A stretch of 64,000 nt of DNA, taken from positions 1-64,000 of the forward strand of contig JAACJM010000352.1 in NCBI GenBank assembly GCA_013368315.1, read 5' to 3'. The stretch is from Tetrapyrgos nigripes. Its lineage: Eukaryota > Basidiomycota > Agaricomycetes > Agaricales > Campanellaceae. Position 1 is the stretch's first letter. Each line of letters starts with the position of its first letter. A program made the position numbers and the translations under genes. The notes under the pieces are model-generated. The model saw nothing but the letters and a program-made list of their open reading frames with translations, searched no databases and was not told where the DNA came from. Of this stretch, positions 32,800 through 45,197 are shown in pieces.

Positions 32800-33215
32800 T
32801 TGGTATATTGCCTGTATAACCCTATGACCATGGCTTGATAATCCCTGCAATGATTACATCCCCTGGAACTATTCCAACTGTTATAACCCCCATAATACCA
32901 CTATAATATGATTATAACTATTACCATAGTTCCAGTATTTGCCACTATGCCCTATGTTATAACCCTCAAAATAGGATTATAATACCATTATAATACTCAG
33001 AATACTTTCAGAACATATAATGATTTCAAGCTTTATAAAGCCCATAATTCAGTTATAATCCTGGGCATAATTCCCTAAGTCCACCACTATTATCTACATT
33101 GTAAACTCATTACCAGAAAGCTAGATTGAAGTAATCTAGTTATAATATACCATAATTGTTTTAGGCATTTTGGGGGTTATGGGGATTATAATCAGCTTAT
33201 CACAGAGGGTAATTT
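32800..33215. repeat. AT-rich block of degenerate TTATAA/ATTATAA words
   Basis: Words such as TTATAACCC, ATTATAATACC and GATTATAA recur in both orientations, with GGTTAT/ATAACC-like words near both ends. It may be a small non-autonomous element or degenerated array. I could not define terminal repeats or a target duplication. Confidence 0.35.
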
Positions 33216-33233
33216 TGTCTGATGTAGCTTAGT

Positions 33234-33361
33234 CAGAGAAATACTTGACAGGAACCATCACTGGTTGACAGGAGCCTCACAAGGAGTTGTCTCTCTCAGC
33301 CGGACCCTAACGAGGTTAGGGCGCGCACAGTTCCCATGCAGAGAAATACTTGACGGGAACC
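33234..33361. repeat. Short direct repeat pair
   Basis: CAGAGAAATACTTGAC followed by A/G and GGAAC occurs at about 33,234 and 33,340, about 105 bp apart. It may mark a small duplication upstream of the next gene. Confidence 0.5.
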
Positions 33362-33503
33362 CGGGAACCGCCTCATCAGATTGGGTACTTTGATTTTGTG
33401 AAATTTTGTCTGCATCCACTATGAGTATAAACCTTGATAAAACGGCATACCAGTTGGATTACCACACACAGAACCACTAAGATCGCATACCTTATCGTTC
33501 CTC

Positions 33504-34180
33504 ATGCTCAGTGTCGCGTCCAACGTCCCGAAACCACCATTGCCGAATGGTGTAGTTGCTCAGGTGGACGCTTCCTCAATCTCAATCCTCGAGCCCCTAT
33601 TTCGATACCCAGTCGTCGTCATTCTCATATATTTTGGACTCTTCGTCCTTCACTACCGCTACCCTTGCCTAACTCTTCATGGTCTGGAGCGCTACATCTC
33701 CGAAGCTCGAGATGCGTTGGAACGTTGTCGGGAAGAGGGAGTCCCTGCAATTGTGTGGCATACTCACGAGTCGGATCTCTGGAGGTGCGGGTTAAGTTCG
33801 TGTGTTTTAATGTATTCCGAAGTACTTACTATTCATGTGCATCCCGCTGTTTGTACTGTTTGTTTTGTAGATTCGAGGATAGGCTATCTGTCATGAAGGA
33901 GGAATCCTCTCGTCATCTATTTCCCTGGGCGTCTATGCATATCTATGTCTCCCATAGTCTCAAAATAATCCTGGAAATAGTTCGCTGCTACGATGACGTT
34001 CAGGTTGTCCAGGCCTCTATCATCGTAAGTCCGCACATATGTTCGTTTTATTTAGTCAACCTTTCTCAGAAGAGACCTGACCCCAGAAAATTATTGAGCA
34101 TTACGGCAGACGGCAGAGAAGCAGTGCGCTTCCTGAGAACCCACATTTTCACACCGCTGGCATATCAGAGCCAGCCATAG
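33504..34180 (+). CDS. Small single-pass membrane protein, three exons
   Basis: Exons 33,504-33,784, 33,871-34,024 and 34,070-34,180 join without a frame change and give about 181 residues. A hydrophobic segment near residues 34-53 (YPVVVILIYFGLFVLHYRYP) is followed by an amphipathic, charged region (LERYISEARDALERCREEG) and helices containing SSRHLFPWASMHIYVSHSL. This layout, a membrane anchor near the N-terminus followed by heptad-rich helices, is common in a large family of Agaricomycete proteins of unknown function. The topology and role are inferred. It looks intact. Confidence 0.6.
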
Positions 34181-34840
34181 GCATCTGAACAGGATAGATG
34201 TCCAGTGACTTTGCGTTCGAAATGTCTATCAAAGCTGTAGTAAGTGTTTCATATTCATCCGAGGAGTTGCCGATTAAATTCATTGAATATTTAGGTGGTG
34301 AGTTGGAGAAGTGAAAGCTGGTGGTATATGCGCATATTACTCACCTGGAGAATTGGGTTGTGTATGACCGGATTGTGGCTGATAGTATGTGTACTGATAA
34401 TTCGTTTGTATGCTTTGGGTTTGCTTTCGTCTTGCTATACAACTACCTTCCTGATTGCATAACTCCCGTTCTCACCGTACCTAACAACACATCCCACTGA
34501 CTCCATCCTAAAACAGCACTTTACGACTTCCAGCGATTAAGTGACAACCTTTCCAATAGGTCTACCACAAATTGTCACATTCGTCCATGGGGACGCATTT
34601 TGATTGGGATGATGCGGTAAAACTAGTTAAGGAGGATCCAGACGCGTAAACAGACGCGCTATATCAGCTAAGTAGCTCTTTGCTAGAACACAGCCACGCA
34701 TTTAGGGGCGTCGAGTACACTCAGCTTTTGGACACATCTGAAGCCAGTCATCCCGGCAGCGTCTGTTACTGTGTGCATTAAAATATACATCTTTTGTTAG
34801 AATATATAAATATGAGCGTAAATCGCATATAACACAAAGA
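34181..34840. other. Intergenic region, no supported gene
   Basis: Only short frames. It separates the small membrane protein gene from the convergent minus-strand Gly-rich protein gene. Confidence 0.5.
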
Positions 34841-34844
34841 ATAA

Positions 34845-35969
34845 TCAGATTATATGACTGAGAATCCAAAACACCCAAAGGAAACCAACAGCCCCATAGC
34901 TCGGAGCAGTCCATCTTCCTTCAGCACCATCTACTAGCGTAATCCCATTTCCAATAGTCCCATTCAAGCACTGTAATAGTGTCGTATCAATACCGTCAGG
35001 CAAGGGAGTATCCGCAGTCCCATTAGCTTCCAAAGCCGCAGAATTATTATATCCATCCAACGTCAAAACCGCACTACTAGCCCTGTAATACTGAATCGCC
35101 TGCTCTGGTTTAGGAGCATCGGGGGTGGAGGCATTGTAAAGGTAAACTTGAGACGGAGAAGCGGCAGAATTGGACGTGAGGCGGGAAGAACAGTTTTGGT
35201 GGATATCATGGATGAGGTTAACGACAGTCTCATTGTCGCTGAGGATCCGGAAGATGGTTTGGGTGTAGTTGGATTGGAAGGCTGCAGTCGTCTCGATGCC
35301 TCCAGGTCGAGAAGAGTTGTTTGGTTGACCGTACTAATCCAAATCGTCAGAATCTGTAGGATCATAATTGAAAGAAGACGATGCACCTCATCTTCTGCAT
35401 TGAGATAAGTAGTCCCGGCGCCTGCTGCCCCTCCCCAAACGAGTGGCCAGAAATAGAATGGGAACCCACGACCTGCAACACCACGGGCGAGTCCATATCC
35501 AGGATAGCCACTTCCGTATGTGCTGAAAGACAAAACTAGGACATCAGTACGAAATGACCCTCAAGCATTGATGCTGCACGCATACCTAGACCCATAAACC
35601 TGCGAACGCGTACCACCTCCTATTGACCTTCCGCTAAAAAGCTGACCAGCGGGAACAACTGAAGGTTTTCCTCCGCCATTACCGTAGGGTCGCGAGGTTC
35701 TCGAGCTACCTGAAAATATGTGCGATTAAGAATGAATAAGTCTGGAAGATATACGGGGACACGACGAGTAAAAGGAGCTCACCGAAGATCGTCGAAGATG
35801 AAGACCTACTACTAGTACCACTACTTCCTGAGCTACCACTGCTCCTTCCACCACTGCTACTGCCACCGCTGCTTCTACCACCACCACCTCCTCCTCCTCC
35901 ACCGCCTCCTGCCCGTTTGCCCAACTGTTTGCCATTATTGGATCGGGTCGTTATGAATGGAACGAACAT
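34845..35969 (-). CDS. Gly-rich secreted/GPI-like surface protein, basidiomycete family
   Basis: Four exons on the minus strand (ATG at 35,969, stop at 34,847-34,845) give a protein with an N-terminal Gly-run and Ser/Gly tract. A conserved GQLFSGRSIGGGTRSQVYG block follows, then GRGFPFYFWPLVWGGAAG. The next long region has several N-x-S/T sites and AIQYYRASSAVLTLDGYN. The C-terminus is hydrophobic (GAVGFLWVFWILSHII). This is the layout of a widespread Agaricomycete extracellular protein whose tail may be a GPI signal. An obvious signal peptide is missing before KRAGGG, so an upstream exon may have been missed or lost. Confidence 0.65.
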
Positions 35970-37420
35970 AATAATCGTTGAAAATGGGAGGGAAGGATAT
36001 GATAAGAGGTAGACTCAGTCCCTTTAAACACCTTCATGCTGTCTTATGCTGTCTTAGTGGAGACAGGGGTCCAACTCAAGACTCCAACTCTACAGCTTCA
36101 ACGATTCTACAGCATCACCATCATTCCGATATCATCTCCACCGAATATCTGCGCTCCTGTTTCTAAACAATCCACAAAGTTGGAGAGGAGATATTGAAAG
36201 GAGAATCTACAAGCATAGCATTTCCTGGGACGCGGAGCGCTGAGACATGACTGGAGAGGGAGACGGGTAGATACTAGACAGCCTGGCATCCAGATAAAGA
36301 ACGCGGAGCGAGCATCGATGAGGGAGATCTAGTTAAAGATACGCGCTTTCAGTCCTCAGAAAATAATGGAGATAATGAGGACGTACATACAGCTGGCGTA
36401 CAGCGCGGCAAGGAGAATGTAACCCAGGCCAGAAGGAAATATGTAGTACTAAGGGCGTCCCAGGTCGCCTGCTGCCTTTCATTAATGAAATGATGATAGA
36501 GGATGGAAGACTGGTGTTGTCGGAGCCGGTAACGAATCCAAGTGAACAATCCGTGAAGATGGTGATTATCTGTACAAGACGTAAAAGATGTACTAGTGAA
36601 GATCCAGGTTGTCGAGACATCGGCAGCTCCGGTCGAGCATTCAGAGAGAAAAAGGTGGTTGGTTACGCAGTCCGACAGTGGTGGACTCCCAAGAAGAAGT
36701 CGCTGCGAACATGTTTAAAACTAGGAGGTCATGGACGACCTTCACGCAACTCTCACAAAGACAGATCTTCTGTTCGTGCATATTGAGCTTGTCTCATTTG
36801 TATGACGTGTATGACGATAAGTCATTTTAATGATCGCATGTGAGTAAAAAGGACATACTTGTCGAAAGCTCTGCAGGTAAGGAACGTAGATTGTTTGGAC
36901 CAGAAGAAGCGAAGACAAAAAGTTGACAAAAAGCGAAATTTCAGTCCATTTCAGTCATAGAAAGGAAGCCGAGGTACGACATGGGAAAGGGGTCTTCGTT
37001 CCACCAGAAACCGAGAAAAAACTGAGCACCTTAAGGGGACTGAAGCAGTAACTACGGAGAAGAGAGGCGTGGTTTGTAGTCGACCTCTAAGTGCGTGGCT
37101 ATGTAGCTCACGCTGAAGCCCACTGATCCAAGCGGGAACAAACAAACACCAGGTTCTTCCTTGACCACTATGTCTGCAGCTTCCTCGATAACTATCGCAG
37201 AAATCTCCTAGAGTTGTAATATGAAGAACTTTTCTGCATCTATTTCTGATGCTGGACTCGCCTTCTATTCTCCAGCTAGTTTTACTTGCTATGTTTTTGC
37301 TTCCAGCGATTTGTCTGAAAACGGTGCGTAGTAGATGGAACAAAATGACCTATTGTTACACAGTGACCAGTCCATAAATTAATGTATAAAAGAAGAAACC
37401 GTATCATATCCTTTTGGAAC
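35970..37420. other. No firmly supported gene
   Basis: Minus-strand frames at 36,620-36,333 and 36,549-36,349 contain alternating hydrophobic stretches (for example TYFLLAWVTFSLPR) that could be decayed exons of a membrane protein. They do not join convincingly. The remainder shows nothing I recognise. Confidence 0.35.
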
Positions 37421-37425
37421 CAAAT

Positions 37426-38208
37426 TCATACCACTTCCATAACCCAAATATCTTCGCCTCGCCGACTCTTCCTCAATCCAATCAATTTTGTGCCAGGGAG
37501 GTAGTCCAACCTTGTTGTCCGGTCCGTGCTCTTCTCTTTTCTTTCCTTTTCCTGCCAAACCGGCCCCCCAGGCATCATCTGTTCAACGGGAGTTGCCAGT
37601 ACCCCAAGAACCGTCACCATCACGTCCTTCACCGTCACAAACTCGTATGCCGACCTATGCACCGTCACTGCCCATGGCAGCGCCGGGTGTACTATGCTCA
37701 TGGACGGTAGAGGAGGAATCGTCGCCGGTCTCAGCAAGTATTTCTCCCAACCATCATTACGCCCGCAAAGCACAACAGGCGACATTCTCAGGTCAATGTC
37801 GAGTCCAGACCCCGACTTGAGGAGCGGTATCACGTCGACGTCGTGCCCGACTTGACCTGGTAGAGGGATGCTGGAGCAGGGATGTATTGGTGCCTCGTCT
37901 TGTGTCTTATAGGCGTCCCAGGTCCAGCTACCCGGTGTAGACATGCGCGCTTTGGGATTTTCGTGCACGGACCAAGTAACCGACATCGTCGCTGTTGTAC
38001 TCCACAGCAGAGAAGGATTTGGACAGCCGGAAAACGTCTGATATGGCGATAGCTGGGTCACTAGATGATGCCGCAGGGAGGATAACGCATCTGTTGCATA
38101 TCCTAGAGATGTATGGGAATGGTATTCAGAAGTAGCTGGAGGTGGTTTTGGGCAATGTTGAGGTCGTTGTGGAAGGTGGTATGGGTGGGGTGTGACTGGT
38201 ACTGGCAT
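37426..38208 (-). CDS. DUF6699-type protein, paralogue 1
   Basis: A 260-codon frame has a Pro/Ser/His-rich N-terminal half and a C-terminal DUF6699-like domain. The domain shows LDIDLRMSPVVL, then PPLPSMSIVHPALPWAVTVH, VTVKDVMVTVLGVLATPV, RLDYLPGTKLIGLRK and a final DIWVMEVV. This family is expanded in Agaricomycetes and its function is unknown. A possible upstream exon (38,390-38,300) with a GT donor near 38,290 and an acceptor near 38,217 suggests the true start may be further upstream. It is diverged from the other three copies but matches them domain for domain. Confidence 0.65.
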   Translation of the reverse strand: MPVPVTPHPYHLPQRPQHCPKPPPATSEYHSHTSLGYATDALSSLRHHLVTQLSPYQTFSGCPNPSLLWSTTATMSVTWSVHENPKARMSTPGSWTWDAYKTQDEAPIHPCSSIPLPGQVGHDVDVIPLLKSGSGLDIDLRMSPVVLCGRNDGWEKYLLRPATIPPLPSMSIVHPALPWAVTVHRSAYEFVTVKDVMVTVLGVLATPVEQMMPGGPVWQEKERKEKSTDRTTRLDYLPGTKLIGLRKSRRGEDIWVMEVV

Positions 38209-38731
38209 TGTACTGGCTGCTTTGGTGTTCTATGGACTGCTCAGCGCTCCCTCTGGCCATCGATCCCAATGACAACGTACCTTTCCCAACAACTGTGGCT
38301 GTACGCCGGCTTCCAGCTGCTCAATATGGCTCGCGCAAGACGAATCCGACGATGATGAAGAACTCAAAATGCGCTACAAGGACGACAGTGGTCCTCTTGG
38401 TGGTGGTTTGGGGAAGAAAGGGGAATGCGAGCACAGACCAAAGACCCAGCTTTTATGAGTAGCTGGAGAAGGTGGTCACTATTATTTCAGGTGATTGGTC
38501 TTTCCCATCATGTGTGGTCGTTAGACGCGTTTTTATTGATCAAGCTAATATCCTATGTCCAGTCGGTGTATGGTGCGCTAGACGCGTCGGTTTGCCTTGG
38601 CTGTGTCTTAATTTCCTTGTCTGTGCGTCAGCATTGTCTTCATTTCTTTCTAGAGAGGCTAACCGGAGGTACATTATAATACAACATATACAGCAAAAGG
38701 AGCATACATGGTCCGTGCGCAAACCAACTCC

Positions 38732-39509
38732 TCATACAATGTCCATAATCCATACATCCTCGCCTAATTCACTTTTCCTCAACCCTACCAATCTCCTTCC
38801 CGGTAGGTAATCTAGTTTGGTCCCGCTTCCATACCTTCTCATTCCGTCGCTCTCAACGCCCAGAAGCATTGGTATTGGCACCGGTAACCTCAACGACTCC
38901 ACTATGGTCACCAACACATCCCATACCGTCACATACCCTAACCCCATTCCTGACCGATACACCGTAATTGGCCAAGGTAGCTCGGGGTGTATCACCGTCA
39001 TTGAGGGTATCGGTGGACTCGTCGCTGGCGCGCCGAGGTACCTTTGCAACTGTGTCGTCGTCCTCTTCCCTGGTTCACCTCTCAGTCCAAGCTGTCTTAA
39101 CGACATACGCAAGTCGATGTCTAGCCCAGACCCAGAGCCCGACTGGAGGAATGGGATTACCGACACGTCAACGTTGACTTGAGGTGGAAGAGGGATAGTG
39201 GTGTAGAGTCTTGAGGGGTTGAGAGGGGTTGGCGGTAGTGGTGGCGACATAGGCGCTTCGGTCATGTCAGGGCTGGCAATATGAAATTGGTGCACGGGCT
39301 TGGGTATGGATGAATAGAGGATGACTGGAACATCGACGAGAACGGCTTACCAACGCGTATTGGGGAGCAGAGCGCGTTTGAGTCGTCACTTGACTTTCGG
39401 CCAGGAACGTTTGTGACATTGCTACTGCTGGAGCGGGATGGTACCCTTCATGGGTTGGATGTTGGGGAAAGTGTTGGATGCGACACATTGGGGTCTTGGG
39501 AGTTCTCAT
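38732..39509 (-). CDS. DUF6699-type protein, paralogue 2 (intact, two exons)
   Basis: Exon 1 (39,509-39,351, 53 codons, start MRTPKTPMCRIQHFPQHP) joins in phase 0, across an intron with a GTAAGC donor, to exon 2 (39,298-38,732). The product is 241 residues. The domain shows SGSGSGLDIDLRMSLRQLGL, PIPSMTVIHPELPWPITVYR, YVTVWDVLVTIVESL, KLDYLPGRRLVGLRKSELG and EDVWIMDIV. It is the best copy in the window, since paralogues 3 and 4 are broken. Function unknown. Confidence 0.75.
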
Positions 39510-42500
39510 GGTTGTCGTCGATGCGAATGACAGATGGTTAAGTTGGACTGCGCGTTGTTTAGCGTGATGAGTTGAGTCATGTAGCCAAGGGATGTAGTAC
39601 CTACGCTTTGGCGTAAGATTGCCTTTGGAGGATTTTCAGTTTCTTGCAGGGGGAGGAGCTTGTGAGAGGTTGTTGTAGTGAGGTTGATGGGGATAAACTC
39701 CTACGAACCCGCTTGTATGTACTTACGCTTTTAAAGCAGAATTCTGTCCTCCCTCGCTGGAGAGAGTCAGCGGAATCTCACTTTTTGGATCTCGGAGATC
39801 AATGTTGCAAAGAAGCAGTATATAATACCTCCCGGTTTTCGGATCTATCATCTCACCTTCACTTTTGTATCAATGCTCGATCATTGTCTCCTTCGATAGA
39901 GATATTATATAAAACATACCCACTCCACTGGCACTGGCCTCGGAGAAAGAAAGGGGATAGTTTGAATGATGGCAACTTTGCAGAGTGTTTCTCATGCGCA
40001 GCGCTCCTTCAGTAATACAATTATTTACCTTCAAGTTCTTATACATATTCCGCCCGTGGCTAGATGAGGGTCCTTAGTCGAATGCATGTGCCACAAATGT
40101 ACATAGAGTATCGGACGGCACATACTTATCAACTTGATTGTATCATACCTCGATGGTTAAAGGACGTGTGGAATTGCGTTTGAATGAGGATGCAAGCTGA
40201 AGAGGCTGACATTGTCAGATACCTGTTAGCGATATTAAAGGTTGAAGCTGCCCATACTTGCTGAAGAGGAGTTACACATTTTGAAGCTGGCCATATTCGT
40301 CGAGTAGGAGGTATCAAAATTCATAGAAGACAGGGCCTAGCTTGGGACCAACCACTCAGCTTCGAGTAGTTGCTTTTCAGCTTACTAGACAGGGCCGCTC
40401 CTCCTGGCGATCCCTATATTACGCCCAGAACCGCCGAAACACGTTGCTAGACACCGAAAATTCAACTGATCAGCAAGAAGTTTTCACAGCCTAGTACGGG
40501 GTTTGGGGTACTTCTCAAGGTATGGGGTAATGGATAGGACTGGCAGGTAATAGTACTTCAAGTCTAGATTTCTGGATCTTGGCTCTCTGCTTCCTTAACA
40601 AGCCGAAGCTCACCAAAGTTTCGGTTCAGGTCCTTATAAGTGCTCGTGTTTCTTTCATTCTTCACATCCATTATGTTTCTATTTTATCTGAGATTCTAAA
40701 TGAACCCCTTTACTGCTGTATCACCGGTTCCCATCAGCTGGAAGCTCTGGGTCCCTGAGCTTATAGTTCAAATGCTTAGGATTGATACACACAACCCTGC
40801 AGAGCCTGTGGCCCGAAAATTTTAGACCCTCGGAAAGGACAGGAGGACACATACAGAACGTACTTTTGATATGGATGGTTGTCAGCGGAACAAGAAGTCG
40901 AGCACACAGACGAAAGCGTTGCGTCGAGGCACTCGATAATATACAGTACTAGACTCCATACAAATGCTTACCCAACTAGGTAGACATCTTACGCTGAGGG
41001 GTACTCTAAACACGGACACGGACAGTTCGTATCTGAATACAAGCCTCAGTGACTTACAAGATGACTGTAGTACGGACCGTGACAAAAAGGGTTCACGGAT
41101 ACGGTATCCAGCATTTGTCATTAATTTTTGAAGCCATATGGACTTTGGCAGTTATCGAGTAGGAAAGAACCTAATCTGGAGATCTGTGCTCCAGCCAAAA
41201 GACAAAAGTAGAGGACGCGCAGTCAGCTTGTGATATATTGCTTGTAAATTGAAACTCAGCGAATATTGCTTTAAGCTTCAATTCAAGGTTCGACATCTTA
41301 CACATCACAGATCGGTACAACTCGATTCAAATTGCCGAGTGTAACGTACTCACTTGGGGACTCTATCGATGACTTCATCACAAGGTCCGACTTTGAAATG
41401 CCCAACAAACCAGAACGACTGAGGACCGTTTGGCGAGCGGTTCGAGTTGGTCGAACTTATATCAGGAACAGCGTTGAAGAGGAAAGACAAATTGCTTCCC
41501 TTGATCAAGTCGAGCTGAGAACCCATGAAACATCTGAAAATGTGGAAGGGACAGCTAAAGCATATCAGGACCTGGTAGAAGGGAACATGCATTTATTACA
41601 AAAAGCTCGAGACAAGCTAGACGACAAATCTCTCCCGGGAGAGCGAGTTTTCGAGGTCCCAGATCCGTTTTTGCCATGACCACTGCTTACCGTTTACATA
41701 GCTGACTTCACCAAGCGCGACTTCGCTCGGCTAGATAATGCTTTCCATCACGGAAATGACAGTGAGGAGGAGGAAGATTTTATTACAAGGGAATCTTGGC
41801 AATCTTGCAGACCCCACATTTTATTTCGGGTGGAGACACTTGATCTTCTTGAGACGACTGGATGGGCATATGAGTCCGGTACTTGGCCTGATGGAGGTTG
41901 TGCGCCACTCATCAGTTATCATGGGACGTAATAGGACGGAGATACTTTCCTGTGTGGGCTGAGGGGACTCAGATAAACTGTAGATAATCAGAGTCCATTG
42001 TTCAATAGCAGATAGCAAGTAAATGGCAAGTAGATGGCAACAGAAGGGTTATGTGTCCGCCAGTCACGGATGGCCTATATTAGTATAGTAGCTGCAAATC
42101 CTAAAAACTATGTAATTCTGGACCGATTTCGGATCTTTTCCCACAACTGTGTTTAACTGGTGTCTCCGCTGATTCAGGGCCTCTTCTTATAATCCGTGGA
42201 CCCAAGCAGCACTCCCACGAACCAGATCACATTGGCATCCCCTCAGCAGCGTCTCCTCGATCCCCAAAGGAAATCACAGCTTGACCCAGCTTAACTCATA
42301 GATTGCAAGGTATCCCCTGGCTTCAAGAGCTCTAGTCATTATGCTGAACGGACGCATTTAAATCGCAACCGCCTTTTTGAATCCGCTGGTCCAAACGCGA
42401 ATTTGCGAGATACCCCTACCGATAAGTTCGTCCAATCCAAAATCTTGTGCAATGGTGACATAGTGATGATTACAATGCATGGCTCGAAACCTCGGTGCCT

Positions 42501-42944
42501 GATTAAACTTATACAGTGGCAAGAGAACCCTCCGCCGGGCACCGCCCTTCATCAGATCACATCTCCAACGGAACTGTAATTTGGAAATTGAAAGCTTGAA
42601 ATGATACTGAATGAATTGTGGGTGTGGACATGAGATCAGATCTAGCCGAATCAATGTATAGACAATCCGAACCGTTTATCACAAACAACCTACCAAACAC
42701 TTCTTAAAGAGCGTGCACCCAAGCCGTACACCCCACCTCTATCTCCATCACCCACTTCACTACGACATCGTCTCACTCCTGTTTCCTCTCAAGAACCATC
42801 TACAACACTCGCACCATTGACCGCAGGTAGCAAAGCCTAGGTATACTCCTTGCCTTCAGTAGCTCTAGTCGCTGTGCTGAACGACGAGCAGCTCACCGGA
42901 ATCATCTCCACTCAACTAAGACTGGCATCGACGTTACTGCAAAC
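39510..42944. other. Largely non-coding; a possible small gene at 41,398-41,679
   Basis: Most of this stretch has only short frames. A direct repeat of a sequence ending in AGCTCTAGTC plus a CTGAACG word occurs near 42,320 and 42,860. The one coherent frame is listed separately. Confidence 0.45.
41398..41679 (+). CDS. Hypothetical charged protein or exon
   Basis: From ATG 41,398 a frame of 93 codons reads MPNKPERLRTVWRAVRVGRT and continues as a charged, probably helical sequence ending ERVFEVPDPFLP. The frame is open upstream to about 41,332, so it may be the last exon of a longer gene. No domain is recognised. Balanced amino-acid use makes it more plausible than neighbouring frames. Confidence 0.3.
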   Translation: MPNKPERLRTVWRAVRVGRTYIRNSVEEERQIASLDQVELRTHETSENVEGTAKAYQDLVEGNMHLLQKARDKLDDKSLPGERVFEVPDPFLP

Positions 42945-43710
42945 ATGCGAGGCCCCAGGACCCCATTGCATCGTATCCAACACCTTCCCCAACACCAAGA
43001 CCACCAAGCGTACCATCCTCCTTTAGCAGTAGCAACGTCTGAGAGGTTACTTGTGCCAGCCCGAATGACGACCGAGACGTCGGTGGCCTTCCAATCCCCG
43101 TCGGTATGTCGCTCTCGTCGATGTCCAGTCACCACTATTTTCATCCCTTTCTAGCCCGTGCACCAGCGTCAAATCGCAAGCCCTGACATGACTGAAGCGC
43201 CTGTGTCGTCAGCACCGCTACCAGCCCCTCCCAAGCCCTCCAGACTCTACACCACTATTCCTCTTCCACCTCAAGTCGACCCTGGCGTATCCATCATCCC
43301 ATTCCTCCAGTCAGGCTCCGGGTCTGGGCTGGACATCGACTTGCGTATGTCTTCGACACAGCTTGGACTTCGAGGGGAACCAGGAACAGGGAGGACACAA
43401 TTACAGCGGTATCTAGGTGCAGCAGCGACGAGTCCACCGCTACCGTCAATGACGGTGGCCCATCCAAAGCTGCCTTGGCCAATAACGGTATATCGCTCGG
43501 AATGGAGTACGTGACCGTATGGGATGTGTTGGTGACAATAGTCGAGTCGTTGAGGTTACCGATACCGATGATTCCGGGTGCTGACAGTAATGGCATGAGA
43601 GGCGGGGTAGAGCCGGGACCAGGCTGGATTACCTACCAGGGAGCGGTTGGTAGGGTTGAGGAAAAGTGAAATGGGCGAGGATGTGTGGTATATGAACGTC
43701 GTATGTGACG
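42945..43710 (+). pseudogene. DUF6699-type protein, paralogue 3, frameshifted
   Basis: Exon 1 (42,945-43,103, 53 codons, start MRGPRTPLHRIQHLPQHQ) and an intron with a GTATGT donor and CTAG acceptor match paralogue 2 in length and phase. Exon 2 from 43,155 is very similar (SGSGSGLDIDLRMSSTQLGL, PLPSMTVAHPKLPWPITVYR). Small deletions near 43,495 and 43,605 then shift the frame, and the EYVTVWDVLVTIVESLRLP and GLRKSEMGEDVWYMNVV blocks fall in other frames. The usual stop after the final Val is also lost. It lies in inverted orientation to paralogue 2. Confidence 0.75.
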
Positions 43711-44470
43711 ACAATTTACGACTTGATGAGCACGGACCGCCATGCATATTCCTCTTTTTGCCTCTGTAGCACTGAAACGTATCTATATCAATGTACCGTT
43801 AGCCTCTCAAGAGATGAACGAAGACAAAGTTGACGCACCGACTAGATGACAGGACAAGACAAGAACCAAAACTGCACCTGAAGCCAGAAAAGGAATCAGA
43901 GAGCCTATGCTTGGAGCACTGTGGTAAAACAATAGCCTTGAGCGATAAAACGCGTATACTGAGAGATATAAATCACCTGAAACAAGATGGCTGCTTTCCC
44001 AAGACAACTCAAATTACAGGCGTGTTCCTTCATTGCACCATTTCTCTCTGTGTATGTCTAAACACCACGGAGACACTTCCGCGCTGTATAATCGAGGTGC
44101 GCTGGAAAACTGATACGCTGTCAGTGAAGCCGACGATGAGCTCACAACGTATTGAAAAGAATCACGGACCAGCAGAATTCCCTTCGTAGCCAACCCGACC
44201 ACTAAGGACCAGCTAAAAAGCGAGATTTGGGTGCCGAAAGAGCGATGCCAAATGCTTGAGGATACTTGAGGGTAACTGTACTCGGAGACATAGTTCAACC
44301 CGAGGTATGTTTGTTTGAGTTTGGATTAGAGCTCTTCGCCACCTATAGCACAGCCACTACCTAGGGCTTAACATGGCCCACTCGAAGTTCGAGTTGGGGT
44401 GTATGCCGTACGTTAGACCATTTTTTGTCAGCTCGCCTACTTCAAGCTGATGCAACTATCATTTTTTTCC
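43711..44470. other. No supported gene
   Basis: Short overlapping frames only. It lies between the DUF6699 pseudogene and the first half of a split repeat. Confidence 0.45.
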
Positions 44471-44734
44471 AGTGCTAGGACTTCCTAGCGTCGGCGGGAA
44501 CTTGGAAGGGACAGGTTAAATCCTGGATCCGCGTGTCATAGATCCGACACCTCGGTCTCGGCCAACTTCATCTGAGTAGCGCGCGCAGCATCTCTGTGAG
44601 GCCTCCTCCTCCTATTGTCTCCTCTTTTCATATATTGGGATGGTCATAAGCAAGGCTATGACCAAGGAAGGAGGGACCTCGTACATGGGGAAGCATAAGG
44701 GGGTCGGGATTGGGTCAAGATTTGAGATGACAAA
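44471..44734 (+). repeat. Left half of a repeat split by the 6.7-kb insertion
   Basis: The sequence matches 58,819-58,555 in inverted orientation and breaks off after GATGACAAA. It includes the start of a frame reading MVISKAMTKEGGTSYMGKHK. The missing remainder is found at 51,431-51,625. Confidence 0.85.
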
Positions 44735-44990
44735 TTACGAGGCCTCTTAAAGGCCGAGTTAACTTAGGTTGACCTCGAAAATTTTACCACGACCTCAAAC
44801 TCCCACCCCTTTTCGTTGCCACTCAATCGGCTGTATGACCACTGCGTGTCGTCACCAGTCGTCACCAGTCATCACCCCACGCCGGTCTCTACTTTCCTGA
44901 CAACCTGAAATGTCCAGACTCAGTCTGGACCGGGTCCAACGACCATTGACGTCATGCCAGCGTGTCAACTCATCTCGCCTTCACTGCCAC

Positions 44991-45197
44991 ACCTTGGGTG
45001 GCGTTGTATATTTCCAAAGATCTCTGTGCAAACTTAAATTTCGGATTTTTCAGTGCCATTTTTGCTCGGCCGGGTCTACTCCATATGGGACTGATTTGAG
45101 GCCGAACAGCCATATGGAGTAGCTCCAGCGCTGAGCATAAATTCGTCATTTATGTTTGCCCAAGAGATCTTTCCAAATATGCATTGCCGCCCAAGGT
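44991..45197. repeat. Large imperfect foldback (arms about 90-98 nt)
   Basis: Left arm 44,991-45,088 and right arm 45,110-45,197 are imperfect reverse complements. The innermost 13 bases, CTACTCCATATGG and CCATATGGAGTAG, pair perfectly around a 21-nt loop. Further matches include ACCTTGGG with CCCAAGGT and AAAGATCTCT with its complement. It lies near the left end of the 6.7-kb insertion. Confidence 0.75.
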
